From positions 186,001-250,000 of the forward strand of contig NZ_JAGA01000002.1 in NCBI RefSeq assembly GCF_000526415.1: DNA of 64,000 nt, read 5' to 3'. The stretch is from Kallotenue papyrolyticum. Lineage in GTDB: Bacteria; Chloroflexota; Chloroflexia; Chloroflexales; Kallotenuaceae. The position numbers and the translations under genes were made by a program. Shown in pieces: positions 27,291 through 35,759 of this stretch (its first letter is position 1; each line of letters starts with the position of its first letter). The notes under the pieces were generated by a model. That model was not told the DNA's origin, ran no database searches, and saw only the letters and a program-made list of their open reading frames with translations.

Positions 27291-28061
27291 TCAGGCCGAC
27301 AACGCTTCGAAGTTCACAATGCGCACGAACTGATCGGCGACCAGCGAGGCACCGCCCACCAGCGCGCCATCAATATCAGGCTGCGCCATCAGTGCGTCGA
27401 TATTGTCGGGTTTGACCGAGCCACCGTAGAGCACGCGTACCGCCTCGGCCACGGTAGCTCCCCAGCCCTCCGCCAGCGCGGCGCGGATGGCCGCATGCAT
27501 CGCCTGCGCATCGGCGGGCGTGGCCGTGTCGCCCGTGCCGATGGCCCACACCGGTTCGTAGGCCACCACCACACCGCGCAGCTGCTCCGCCGACAGCCCT
27601 TCCAACCCGGCGCGCAGTTGGGCGAGCGTCACCGTCTCCGCCTGACCGGCATCGCGCTGCGGCTTGGTTTCGCCAACGCACAGGATCGGCGTGAGGCCAT
27701 GCCCCACCGCCGCGCGCACCTTGCGGTTGATCAACGTATCGCTCTCGCCAAAGAGCTGCCGGCGCTCGCTATGCCCCAGGATCACATAGCGGCAACCGAC
27801 CTCCTTCAACATCAGCGGCGAGATTTCGCCGGTAAACGCACCCTGATCGGCCGGGTACATGTTTTGGGCGCCCAGCGCGATCACGCTCTCGGCCAGCAGC
27901 GGCGCCAGGGGATAGAGCGCGGTGAAGGGCGGACAGATCACCACCTCGCGATCGGTACTGTAGCCCTGCTCTATGCTTTGCAACAGCGCCTCCACCAGTT
28001 CGACGGCCTCGGCCACGGTTTTGTGCATCTTCCAGTTTCCAGCAAGTAGCGGTGTGCGCAT
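27291..28061 (-). CDS. tpiA: triosephosphate isomerase
   Basis: TpiA interconverts dihydroxyacetone phosphate and glyceraldehyde 3-phosphate. The 256-residue protein has GNWKMHKT (catalytic Lys), ILGHSERRQLFGE (catalytic His), AYEPVWAIGTG (catalytic Glu and mobile loop) and LYGGSVKPDN (phosphate binding). All key residues are intact. The start ATG follows GGGAGG by 6 bases. It stands alone here rather than in a gap-pgk-tpi operon, with its own -10 box upstream. Confidence 0.98.
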   Translation of the reverse strand: MRTPLLAGNWKMHKTVAEAVELVEALLQSIEQGYSTDREVVICPPFTALYPLAPLLAESVIALGAQNMYPADQGAFTGEISPLMLKEVGCRYVILGHSERRQLFGESDTLINRKVRAAVGHGLTPILCVGETKPQRDAGQAETVTLAQLRAGLEGLSAEQLRGVVVAYEPVWAIGTGDTATPADAQAMHAAIRAALAEGWGATVAEAVRVLYGGSVKPDNIDALMAQPDIDGALVGGASLVADQFVRIVNFEALSA

Positions 28062-28081
28062 ACCAATCCTCCCAAGGGCGT

Positions 28082-28087
28082 ATTATA
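28082..28087 (-). promoter_or_regulatory. putative -10 box of tpiA
   Basis: TATAAT on the minus strand is 21 bases before the tpiA start, giving a short leader. A matching -35 box is not evident. Confidence 0.4.
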
Positions 28088-28170
28088 GATCAGGGCCGTG
28101 TGCTGTCCGACGGCCGCTTGCGCAGCCACCCTGCGGCAGGCTACAATGAGAACGCAAGGAGGCGCTGCGT

Positions 28171-28989
28171 ATGAACCCATCATCGGCAGAGATCGCCGCC
28201 CGCTTTGGGCTGTCGCCCGAGCAGCTCGAGCGCCGCGTCGCCGCCGTCGCCGGGCGCGTACCATACCGCACTGCCTACGTCTTTCGCATCGCACCCCACC
28301 CGCCGTCCGACGCCATATCCACGCCCCGTCCGCGCATCGTCGTTGCCTTTCCCAGCGCCGACGACGCGCTGACCTGGGCCCAGCGCACCGGCCAGAGCAC
28401 CGGCGCGCGCCTCAAAGCCATCACGCCCACGGCACTGCTCCTGCGCCTGCTGGCCGACAGCAGCCTCAGCGCCATCCGTTTTCTGCTGCCCCAAGCCGAC
28501 GTAACGCCAGCCGGACCGGCGATCGAGATCGCACGCGATGAGCTGCTGCGTCTGCTCGACCACGCTCCAGAGAGCGCGCCGCCGGCCCCGCCACCGCCGG
28601 CCACGCTGCCATCTACGCCGCTCTCCGCCGTCGGCTACGACGCCCTCCAGTTCGGCATCGACTTCCGGGCACGCGCGCACTTTCGCGCCGAGCTGGCCGC
28701 TGTGTTGGAACAGATCGTTGACACCTACCAACCACCGCCGGGCAGCCTCGACCAGGGACCGCGCTCGATCTACGCCGTCACCGCGGTCGAAGCCTGGTTG
28801 CGCAGCCATGGCTTTCCCCACGCCCGGCAACGCCGCTGGATCACGGTAGCCGGCGATCCGGCCTGGGGTGGCGCGAGCGAGCTGTACGAGATCGATGCTG
28901 GCACCACCAATCGCTTGCTGGTGCAACTGCTGATCGCGGAAGATCGCCACGGCCGCCAGTACATCCGCGATGTGCTGGTCACCACGTGA
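28171..28989 (+). CDS. protein of unknown function, two-part
   Basis: The 272-residue cytoplasmic protein starts at an ATG preceded by AAGGAGG. Residues 1-130 form one unit beginning with a helix-turn-helix-like stretch (EIAARFGLSPEQLERRVAAV) and an alpha/beta region. A Pro-rich linker with a PAPPPPA run (about residues 132-150) leads to a second unit (150-272) containing GPRSIYAVTAVEAWLRSHGF and a C-terminal strand-rich end, LLIAEDRHGRQYIRDVLV. I recognise no domain. The coding character and ribosome site are good, so it is a real gene. Confidence 0.75.
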   Translation: MNPSSAEIAARFGLSPEQLERRVAAVAGRVPYRTAYVFRIAPHPPSDAISTPRPRIVVAFPSADDALTWAQRTGQSTGARLKAITPTALLLRLLADSSLSAIRFLLPQADVTPAGPAIEIARDELLRLLDHAPESAPPAPPPPATLPSTPLSAVGYDALQFGIDFRARAHFRAELAAVLEQIVDTYQPPPGSLDQGPRSIYAVTAVEAWLRSHGFPHARQRRWITVAGDPAWGGASELYEIDAGTTNRLLVQLLIAEDRHGRQYIRDVLVTT

Positions 28990-29051
28990 GCCAGCCTGCG
29001 CCGGCGGCACGCATCCTGCAACCGGCGCTAACGTCGAGGAGGGTACGCATT

Positions 29052-29153
29052 GTGAACGCTGTATTCGCGCTCCTGGTCGGTTTTATCGTTGGCTTCATTG
29101 TTGCCGAGATCGCCTACCGCTACTTCGAGATCGAGCGTCCCAACTTGTTCTGA
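29052..29153 (+). CDS. 33-residue single-pass membrane peptide
   Basis: The frame from the GTG at 29052 encodes MNAVFALLVGFIVGFIVAEI, then a charged aromatic tail ending ERPNLF. One helix of about 18 residues fits a membrane span, with a cytoplasmic tail likely. A perfect GAGGAGGG lies 8 bases before the start, which is strong support despite the small size. It sits 62 bases after the unknown gene and is convergent with the response regulator. Function is unknown. Its form recalls small regulatory membrane peptides that bind transporters or sensor kinases. Confidence 0.65.
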   Translation: MNAVFALLVGFIVGFIVAEIAYRYFEIERPNLF

Positions 29154-29255
29154 TGCATCCAAGCCGGCCGGTCGGTGAAGCAGGGCGCTGCGTCCGGGCA
29201 GCGCGCCGGGGACGGCGCCCGGTCAGCCACCGTTCCTCGCAGCACCGCCACCGCC

Positions 29256-29879
29256 TCAGAGCAGATGATACTGCCGCGCACGGTGCACTGCCTCGGTCCG
29301 GTTACCTGCGCCCAATTTCGCCAGCAGCGCCGAAACATGAAACTTGACAGTGCGCTCACTGATGTATAAGCGCGCCGCGATCTCCTTGTTCTGCAGTCCC
29401 TGGGCCAGCAGGGCCAGCACCTCCTGCTCGCGCGCGGTGAGCGGCTCGAAGGTGGTCGGCAGCGCCATGCGCTCGAGTAAGCGCGCCGCCACGATGGGTT
29501 GCAGGGTTGAGCCCCCCCGCGCCACGACGCGAATCGCGTTGAACAGTTCCTCACGGGGTGCTCCCTTGAGCAGATAGCCACGCGCGCCGGCCTGAACCGC
29601 GCTGATGATCCGCTCGTCGGTATCGAAGGCGGTGAAGACCAAGACCCTGGTGTTCGGATCGGCTGTGCGCATGGCGCGCAGGGCCTGCACACCGTCCAGC
29701 ACCGGCATCTCCAAATCGAGCAAGACGACGTCCGGCTGGAGCGCGGCGACCAACTCAACCGCAGCCGCGCCGTCACCGGCCTGGCCCACCACCTCGAAAT
29801 CGGGCTGCGTCTCCAGCACCGATACGAGTCCTTCGCGTACGATGGGATGATCGTCGGCGAGCACAATCCGGATGGTCAT
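29256..29879 (-). CDS. NarL/FixJ-family response regulator
   Basis: The 207-residue protein has a receiver domain with acidic pocket LADDH and phospho-acceptor Asp in VVLLDLEMP. A C-terminal LuxR-type helix-turn-helix follows: LTAREQEVLALLAQGLQNKEIA and ISERTVKFHVSALLAKLG. It should bind DNA as a dimer once phosphorylated by the partner kinase, whose stop overlaps its start by four bases. Target genes are not shown. The 102-base gap after its stop holds no further gene. Confidence 0.95.
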   Translation of the reverse strand: MTIRIVLADDHPIVREGLVSVLETQPDFEVVGQAGDGAAAVELVAALQPDVVLLDLEMPVLDGVQALRAMRTADPNTRVLVFTAFDTDERIISAVQAGARGYLLKGAPREELFNAIRVVARGGSTLQPIVAARLLERMALPTTFEPLTAREQEVLALLAQGLQNKEIAARLYISERTVKFHVSALLAKLGAGNRTEAVHRARQYHLL

Positions 29880-31045
29880 AGACCGTTTTCCTGTTGCATC
29901 CTATCCGGCACGGCAATGGTGACGCGCGTCCCTGCACCGGGCGTGCTGCACACCTCGAAGCGCCCGCCGAGCAGATGGGCGCGCTCACTCATGCCCTTCA
30001 GGCCAAAGCTATCCGGGCGGATCTGCCCCGGATCGAAGCCGCGGCCATCGTCCTCGATGCTCAAGCGCAGCAGCCCTGCGCTGCGCTCCAGGCGGAGCCA
30101 TGCCTGCCGGGCATGAGCATGCTTGCGCACGTTGGTCAGCGCTTCCTGCGCCACGCGGTACAGGCCGGTCTCCACCGCCGGCGTAAGCTGGCCGATGCGC
30201 GAGTCGATGGCCGTGACCAGCGGCACGCCGGTTTCTGCCGTCCACTGCTGCGCCAGGAGCCGCAACGCCGCGGGCAGGGTACGGCCTTCGAGCGGTGCAG
30301 CACGCAGATTGAGCACCGAGCGCCGGGCCTCCTCCAGGTTCGCGCGCGCCAGGTCGAGCGCCTGCCGGATCTTGCGTCGCGCCTTCTCGGGCTGGCTGAG
30401 CGTTAGTGCTTCAGCCGCTTCCAGGTGGAGCGCAATCGCTGCCAAGCCCTGCGCTAGCGTGTCATGGATCTCGCGGGCGATGCGGTTGCGCTCCTCCGCC
30501 GCCGCCAGGGCCACCGCCTGCTGGGCGAGCCGCGCCCGCTCGATGGCGGTGCCGAGCTGCGCGCCCACAGCCGAGAGCAGCAACAGAATATCGGGCGTAA
30601 AAATATCATTGCCAGGCGCGGCCACGTTGAGAATACCCAGCAAGCGCTCGTCGGAGCGCAACGGCGCGCTGGCGTGGAAGACCAGTCCGCGGCGATCACC
30701 GGCCGCTTCGGCCAGCCGCGAGCACTCGACGATGTTGACCGCCGTGCGTAACTCGCCGTGCCGAAACAGGGTATGGCAGTTACACCCGCCGCGCCAGATC
30801 GGCAGCGTGGCCGGATCCTGCAGCGCGGGCGGCAGACCGTGGTAGGCCGCGGTGTAGAGCGCGCCCTGATCATCAAGCAAGAAGATCCAACCGGTTTGCA
30901 AGCCCAGTAGCTCCACCACCGAGGCCAGGGTCTCGTCCAGCACCATCTGCAGATCGGTGGTGCGGTTGAGCGTCTCGGCAATGTGCTGCAGGATCGTCAG
31001 CTCGCGGTTGCGCCGCAGCAGCGCATCTTGATCGCTCGTGCCCAT
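29876..31045 (-). CDS. GAF-domain sensor histidine kinase (NarL partner class)
   Basis: From the ATG at 31045 the protein has 389 residues with no membrane helix, so it is a soluble sensor. The GAF domain (about 30-175) contains three cysteines at 88, 90 and 108 (GGCNCHTLF and VECSRL). HisKA_3 follows with the phospho-acceptor His194 in NRIAREIHDTLAQG. The ATPase domain has EALTNVRKHAHA, EDDGRGFDPG and GLKGMSERAHLLGG. The cysteine cluster in the sensor domain suggests redox or metal sensing, but that is inference. It is coupled to the regulator downstream by an ATGA overlap. The in-frame extension upstream looks non-coding. Confidence 0.92.
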   Translation of the reverse strand: MGTSDQDALLRRNRELTILQHIAETLNRTTDLQMVLDETLASVVELLGLQTGWIFLLDDQGALYTAAYHGLPPALQDPATLPIWRGGCNCHTLFRHGELRTAVNIVECSRLAEAAGDRRGLVFHASAPLRSDERLLGILNVAAPGNDIFTPDILLLLSAVGAQLGTAIERARLAQQAVALAAAEERNRIAREIHDTLAQGLAAIALHLEAAEALTLSQPEKARRKIRQALDLARANLEEARRSVLNLRAAPLEGRTLPAALRLLAQQWTAETGVPLVTAIDSRIGQLTPAVETGLYRVAQEALTNVRKHAHARQAWLRLERSAGLLRLSIEDDGRGFDPGQIRPDSFGLKGMSERAHLLGGRFEVCSTPGAGTRVTIAVPDRMQQENGL

Positions 31046-31113
31046 AGTGTTCGTGTGGATTATAGCAGCGTCGGCGAGCGACTGCCGTGCGGCATGCGTG
31101 CTGCAAACCCTGG

Positions 31114-31119
31114 TACAAT
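31114..31119 (+). promoter_or_regulatory. extended -10 box of the GT4 glycosyltransferase gene
   Basis: TGGTACAAT fits an extended -10 element (TGn-TACAAT). It predicts a transcript start near 31126, so the hairpin at 31145-31171 lies in the leader. No good -35 box is present, as expected for extended -10 promoters. Confidence 0.5.
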
Positions 31120-31144
31120 TTAGTCGGTTACGAAAAATAAGCCG

Positions 31145-31171
31145 AAGGGACACGGGCGGCCCGTGTCCCTT
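31145..31171 (+). promoter_or_regulatory. perfect 12-bp inverted repeat in the GT4 leader
   Basis: AAGGGACACGGG (31145-31156) is followed by a 3-base loop CGG and its exact complement CCCGTGTCCCTT (31160-31171). It lies between the -10 box and the ribosome site GAGGAG (31177-31182). As RNA it is a very stable stem that would place the ribosome site right at its base. No U-run follows. It could be a stabilising or attenuating leader, or a palindromic operator. Confidence 0.75.
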
Positions 31172-31192
31172 GATCTGAGGAGCAGACGTTCC

Positions 31193-32470
31193 GTGCTACG
31201 CATTGCGATGCTTGCCGTCCATAGCAGTCCACTAGCGGCGATCGGCAGCCGCGAGGCCGGCGGCATGAACGTATACGTCCGCGAGCTGGCGCGCGAACTG
31301 GGACGGCGCGGCATCGCGGTTGATATTTTTACGCGCAGTCAGCGCCGCGGCGAACCAACGGTCGTCAGCATTGGGTCGCACGCGCGCGTGATCACCCTGC
31401 GGACCGGGCCAGCAGCACCGTACAACAAAAACTGGGTTTTGGACTATCTGCCCGAATTCGTCAGCCGCATCCGGTGCTTCGCCGACGGTCAGGATCTCAA
31501 CTACGATCTCATCCACAGCCACTACTGGCTGTCGGGCGTGGCCGCTCTGGAGCTGCGCACTATGTGGCGCGTGCCGGTAGTGCACATGTTTCACACCCTG
31601 GGCGTGCTCAAAAACAGGGTCGCTCCGGCGCCGATCTGGGGCGAGACCGACCAGCGCGTACAGATTGAGACACGGCTGATGCAGACGGTGGACGCGGTTG
31701 TGGCGGCCACGCCCATCGACCGCGCGCAGATGGTGCTGCACTACAACGCCGACCCCGAGCGCATCGTGGTGATCCCCGGCGGCGTGGATACGCGGGTCTT
31801 TCGTCCCCGGGATCGGGCCGAAGCGCGTCGCCGGCTAGGCCTGCCGCCCCATCCAACGCGCCTGGCGCTGTTTGTGGGACGTATCGAGCCCCTCAAAGGG
31901 CTGGACACCTTGATCACGGCCATGACGCACCTGCGCGATCTCGATCTGCGCCTGCTGGTAGTCGGCGGCGATGCCCATGCCCGCGAAGATCAGTGGAGTG
32001 CCGAAGAGCGCCGCCTGCGCGGCCTCGCCCGCGATCTGAACCTGGATGGCCGCGTCCTGTTTATCGGCTCGCGACCTCAGGCGCAGTTGCCGTTGCTCTA
32101 CAGTGCTGCGGATGTCGTGGCCGTCCCTTCGCTCTATGAGTCGTTTGGGCTGGTGGCGCTGGAAGCCCAGGCCTGCGGCACGCCGGTGGTTGCTTCGCGG
32201 GTAGGTGGCCTGCGCTGCACGGTGCGTGATGGTGTGTCTGGCTTTCTGGTGCCACCTGCCGATCCTGACGCACTGGCGGGACGCATTCGCCACCTGGTCG
32301 AGCACGAAGGGCTGCGCGAGGAGATGGGCGCACATGCCATCGAGAACGCGCAAGCCTACGACTGGTCGGTGATCGCCGGACGGATGCAGAGCCTATACAA
32401 CGCTCTGCTGCGGCGTCAGGCACCAGCTCCTGCGTATGACCAACGTGGCACCCTACCGTGTAGCATGTGA
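31193..32470 (+). CDS. glycosyltransferase family 4 (sucrose-phosphate synthase/MshA-like)
   Basis: The 425-residue GT-B protein has an N-terminal acceptor domain with GSREAGGMNVYVRELARELG. The C-terminal nucleotide-sugar domain includes LFVGRIEPLKGLDTLI and the retaining E-x7-E motif in YESFGLVALEAQACGTPVV. This subgroup includes MshA and sucrose/glucosylglycerate-type enzymes using UDP-sugars. Substrates are not certain. The GTG at 31193 is supported by GAGGAG 10 bases upstream and gives MLRIAMLAVHSSPL; ATG at 31208 is possible. It is divergent from the sensor kinase. Confidence 0.9.
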   Translation: MLRIAMLAVHSSPLAAIGSREAGGMNVYVRELARELGRRGIAVDIFTRSQRRGEPTVVSIGSHARVITLRTGPAAPYNKNWVLDYLPEFVSRIRCFADGQDLNYDLIHSHYWLSGVAALELRTMWRVPVVHMFHTLGVLKNRVAPAPIWGETDQRVQIETRLMQTVDAVVAATPIDRAQMVLHYNADPERIVVIPGGVDTRVFRPRDRAEARRRLGLPPHPTRLALFVGRIEPLKGLDTLITAMTHLRDLDLRLLVVGGDAHAREDQWSAEERRLRGLARDLNLDGRVLFIGSRPQAQLPLLYSAADVVAVPSLYESFGLVALEAQACGTPVVASRVGGLRCTVRDGVSGFLVPPADPDALAGRIRHLVEHEGLREEMGAHAIENAQAYDWSVIAGRMQSLYNALLRRQAPAPAYDQRGTLPCSM

Positions 32471-32502
32471 GTCATCGCAGGAGTTGATGTTTTAAGCAGG
32501 CC

Positions 32503-34419
32503 TCAGGTCTCGCCGTCCGGCAGCCCGAGCTGGCTCAGCACAGCGCGGGCCGCCTCGACGGCGCGCTCGAACTGGCGCGGCGGCACCAGGCGAGCGATGC
32601 GGCGCAGCGCGGCCGGCTCCACCTCACAGGGCAGGCCCAGGGCGGCGCAGAGACGGGCATAGACCACTGCCGCCGTCGCCAGCGCGCGCAGATCGCGCTC
32701 GTCGAGCGGGCGCTGGGGATCGACGCGCTCATCGCGCAGGCCCACGCCCGCGCGACGCAGCCGTTCGGCCACCTGCTCGGCCTGCGCCTCTGACAGGCGC
32801 ACCAGCGTCGCGCTCAACACTTCGGCGTCGGCCAGTGCCGGCCCGGCCTCAGCGCGCAGCTGCGCTAACACCACCGGGTCGCTCACGCGCAGCAGGACGG
32901 CCTGCTCCAGTGTCACCAGCTCGCGCTGCCGGCTCCACTCGCGCAAGCTGTACTCGACCGCCGGCGGCAGTGCCGCGCCGCTGTACTCGCGCAGAAAGCG
33001 CAACGCATCCTCAACCTGGATGCCGCGCTCCGTTGCGGCCAGCAGCGCGCGACGCGTCAGCGTGAAGACCTCGGCCAGGTCGGCCTGCTTCAGTTCCGCG
33101 ATGCGCCGTAGTTGAAAGCGGGCATACAACGACGCGCCCGGCGGGCAGACCACGTCAAAGGTCGCCTGGACGATCAACGGCACGGGCGGCGCGACGGACG
33201 GCGCCGGCGCTCCCTGCAACAGGTGTGCGCCAAGCCGTGTCCAGCGCATTCGCTCGCCCGCCGCATCCAGCTCCACCAGGCCGAACCAGTGCAGCGGCCC
33301 CCGCGCCACGGCGCGAATCAGCGCGCCTTCGACGCGCTCCCAATGCTCCCAGCCGCTCACCAGCCGGTCCTGTGCATCGTAGAGCAGCCAGGTGTCGAAG
33401 CGGCCATCGCGCCGCAGAAATGCCGCGTCCACGCGCTGCACTGCCGCGCTCACCGCGTCGAGCGCCCACCATGCCTCGGCGGGCAGGGTGATCAGCAGCG
33501 CCAGCAGGCGCCGACGCGCGCCGTGCCAATCGATGCTGTAGGGCGCGCCACCGCGCCAGCGCAGACCACACAGCAGCGTCAGCTCATCCAGCGGGCTGCG
33601 CTGCCAGCCATGCACCAGACGTGCCACCTGCTCAGACGGCGCGGCACGCAGCCAGGGCAGCGCCTCGGCAGTAGGCCGCAAGCGCCCATCTGCATCGCGC
33701 CGCAACAGACCGGCGCCAACCATTGCGCCGCGCAGCAGCGCCAGCGCGGGCCAGTCGGCCTCGCGCCGCATCGCGCGCACCTCGGGCGCATCACGCACTG
33801 CACCGGCCACCTGCTTCAGCGCAGCTTTCGCCAGCGCGCCATCCTGCAGCGTCAGAAGCGCGCCATCGTAGGCCAGCCAGAGCAGCGCTAGAGCCAGTTC
33901 GAGCGTGGGCGCTAGCGCGTCGGCGGCCACCTGCTGCGGCGGCGGCGCTGTTGCAAGCTCCAAGCGCCGTTCGCGTGGCGCGATCGGCGGCAGGCCGGCC
34001 AGCAACGCCGCCGGCACACGGTAGATCGGCCCGCGCTGGTCATGGGCACGGAAGAGCCAGCCCTGCATCAGTAGACGCTCAGGCGGCGTGAGCGGCCCGC
34101 GCAACGCGTCCAGATAGGCGCGTGGGTGGGCAAAGCCCTGCGGCTCGCGCACCGCGCCGTGTTCGCGCTGCATGATCGCCACCGGCAGCGCGTTGCCCTC
34201 GGCGATCACGTGCTCCAGCGCTGCGCGTTCGGGCGCGCCCAGCTGCTCCCACTGCGCCCGCACCCGCGCAGGATCGCCCATCACCGCCAGCAACGCGTCG
34301 GGATCATGGCCGGGGGCGGACCAGGCGCGCGCCAGCACCCGCCGATCCGCGGGCGAGATCAGCTCCAGCCAGCGCCGTAACTCACGCAGCGCCGCATCGC
34401 GTGTGTGCATGGCACACAT
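32503..34419 (-). CDS. Helicase_C_3 (XPB/Ssl2-like, helicase-associated) domain protein
   Basis: The 638-residue soluble protein lacks Walker A/B helicase motifs. Residues about 435-530 match the Helicase_C_3 pattern: LIVQATFDVVCPPG, RRIAELKQADLAEVFTLTRRALL and LPPAVEYSLREWSRQ. The long N-terminal part is helical and Ala/Leu/Arg-rich. Such proteins are usually encoded near an XPB-like helicase in Actinobacteria and Chloroflexota, but no partner is in the window. The ATG at 34419 is preferred, with AAGG 10 bases upstream; an adjacent TTG or the ATG at 34410 are possible. A short inverted repeat covers the start region. Confidence 0.65.
   Translation of the reverse strand: MCAMHTRDAALRELRRWLELISPADRRVLARAWSAPGHDPDALLAVMGDPARVRAQWEQLGAPERAALEHVIAEGNALPVAIMQREHGAVREPQGFAHPRAYLDALRGPLTPPERLLMQGWLFRAHDQRGPIYRVPAALLAGLPPIAPRERRLELATAPPPQQVAADALAPTLELALALLWLAYDGALLTLQDGALAKAALKQVAGAVRDAPEVRAMRREADWPALALLRGAMVGAGLLRRDADGRLRPTAEALPWLRAAPSEQVARLVHGWQRSPLDELTLLCGLRWRGGAPYSIDWHGARRRLLALLITLPAEAWWALDAVSAAVQRVDAAFLRRDGRFDTWLLYDAQDRLVSGWEHWERVEGALIRAVARGPLHWFGLVELDAAGERMRWTRLGAHLLQGAPAPSVAPPVPLIVQATFDVVCPPGASLYARFQLRRIAELKQADLAEVFTLTRRALLAATERGIQVEDALRFLREYSGAALPPAVEYSLREWSRQRELVTLEQAVLLRVSDPVVLAQLRAEAGPALADAEVLSATLVRLSEAQAEQVAERLRRAGVGLRDERVDPQRPLDERDLRALATAAVVYARLCAALGLPCEVEPAALRRIARLVPPRQFERAVEAARAVLSQLGLPDGET
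34402..34418. promoter_or_regulatory. inverted repeat overlapping the Helicase_C_3 gene start
   Basis: TGTGTGC (34402-34408) and GCACACA (34412-34418) are exact complements around a 3-base centre. The site lies at the 5' end of one gene and 12 bases from a rightward TATAAT (34430-34435), so it could be an operator for both divergent genes. It may also be chance within coding sequence. Confidence 0.35.
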
Positions 34420-34510
34420 CAATTTACCTTATAATCTGGCATGATCCTTGCTTGAGGCATCATACCCTGAGCCCATCGTTCCGACAACATCTGAGCCAAG
34501 GAGACGGCGC

Positions 34511-35707
34511 GTGAGTCGCCTGTTGCGCTACCTGTTGATCTTCGTTCCGCTGGCGGTTCTCGCCGAGCTGGTCTTCCACAACCCGCTGCTGATCTTTATC
34601 ACCTCGGCGCTCGCGCTGATCCCACTGGCCGGGCTGCTGGGCGAGGCTACCGAAGCGCTGGCCGAGCAGCTCGGTCCCCAGCTCGGCGGCCTGTTGAACG
34701 CCACGCTGGGCAACGCCGCCGAGCTGATCATCACCATCGTCGCGATCCGCGCCGGGCGGTATGAGCTGGTCAAAGCATCGATCACCGGCTCGATCCTGGG
34801 CAACCTGCTGTTGATCATCGGCTTTGCGCTGCTGCTGGGCGGTCTGCGCCACGGCATCCAGCGCTTCGACCGCAGCCTGGCCGGGCTGGCAGCCGCGCTG
34901 ATGACCCTGGCGGTGATCGGGTTGATCATTCCCACCATGTTTGAGCTGACCGCCGAGATCGCCGATCCGACACGCGCCCTGGATGTGTTCAACACCGAGG
35001 TGCGCGATCCGCGCCTGAACGCCATTTCGCTGGGCGTTGCCGCCGTCCTGCTGACGCTGTACCTGCTGAGTCTGGTGTATCAGTTCCGCGGTGGCGCGGG
35101 TCAGACCGCGCCGGTTGCAGCGCCAGCGCCTGGCCCTGCGGACGCGCCGCCCGCTGCGGCGCGCTCCGTGGATCAGGCGGCTGGCCCGACTAGCGCGGCC
35201 ACACCCGCACGGCAGACCACCGGCGCCGCGGCACAGCACAACTGGAGCGTGCCCGTGGCCGTCGGCGTGCTGGCGGCCAGTACCCTGGCGATCGTCTTCA
35301 TGAGCGAGTTTCTGGTGGGCGTGGTCGAGCCGGTGGCCCAGGCCATCGGCGTGCGCGAGTTGTTTCTGGGCGTGATCCTAATCCCGATCGTCGGCAACGT
35401 GGCCGAGCATCTGGTGGGCGTCCAGGCGGCCATGAACAACCAGATGGACCTGTCGATGAACATTTCGCTGGGCTCGTCGATGCAGATCGCGCTGTTCGTC
35501 GCGCCGCTGCTGGTGTTCGTCAGCCTGCTGCTGGGGCCGCGCGGCGAGCTGACGCTGTTCTTCAGCCTGTTCGAAGTCATGGCGCTGGTGCTGGCCGTGC
35601 TGATCGCGGCGATCATCTCGCTGGACGGCGAGAGCAACTGGCTAGAGGGCGCGATGCTGCTAGCGGTATACCTGATCATGGCCATCGGCTTTTTCTACGT
35701 GCGCTGA
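34511..35707 (+). CDS. cax: calcium/proton exchanger, CaCA superfamily (CAX type)
   Basis: The 398-residue membrane protein has about eleven helices in two inverted halves. Each half carries the ion-binding alpha repeat: ATLGNAAELIITIVAIRAG (near 70) and PIVGNVAEHLVGVQAA (near 300). It exports Ca2+ or related cations in exchange for H+. The central cytoplasmic loop (about residues 195-245) is unusually Ala/Pro-rich and poorly conserved. The GTG at 34511 is chosen from AAGGAG 8 bases upstream, giving MSRLLRYLLI; the 21 codons before it look non-coding. The TerC gene follows after 52 bases. Confidence 0.92.
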   Translation: MSRLLRYLLIFVPLAVLAELVFHNPLLIFITSALALIPLAGLLGEATEALAEQLGPQLGGLLNATLGNAAELIITIVAIRAGRYELVKASITGSILGNLLLIIGFALLLGGLRHGIQRFDRSLAGLAAALMTLAVIGLIIPTMFELTAEIADPTRALDVFNTEVRDPRLNAISLGVAAVLLTLYLLSLVYQFRGGAGQTAPVAAPAPGPADAPPAAARSVDQAAGPTSAATPARQTTGAAAQHNWSVPVAVGVLAASTLAIVFMSEFLVGVVEPVAQAIGVRELFLGVILIPIVGNVAEHLVGVQAAMNNQMDLSMNISLGSSMQIALFVAPLLVFVSLLLGPRGELTLFFSLFEVMALVLAVLIAAIISLDGESNWLEGAMLLAVYLIMAIGFFYVR

Positions 35708-35759
35708 GCGCAACCCAACACCGGTCCGCCACGTATAGCCAGGCGCAAAAGGAGGCTGC

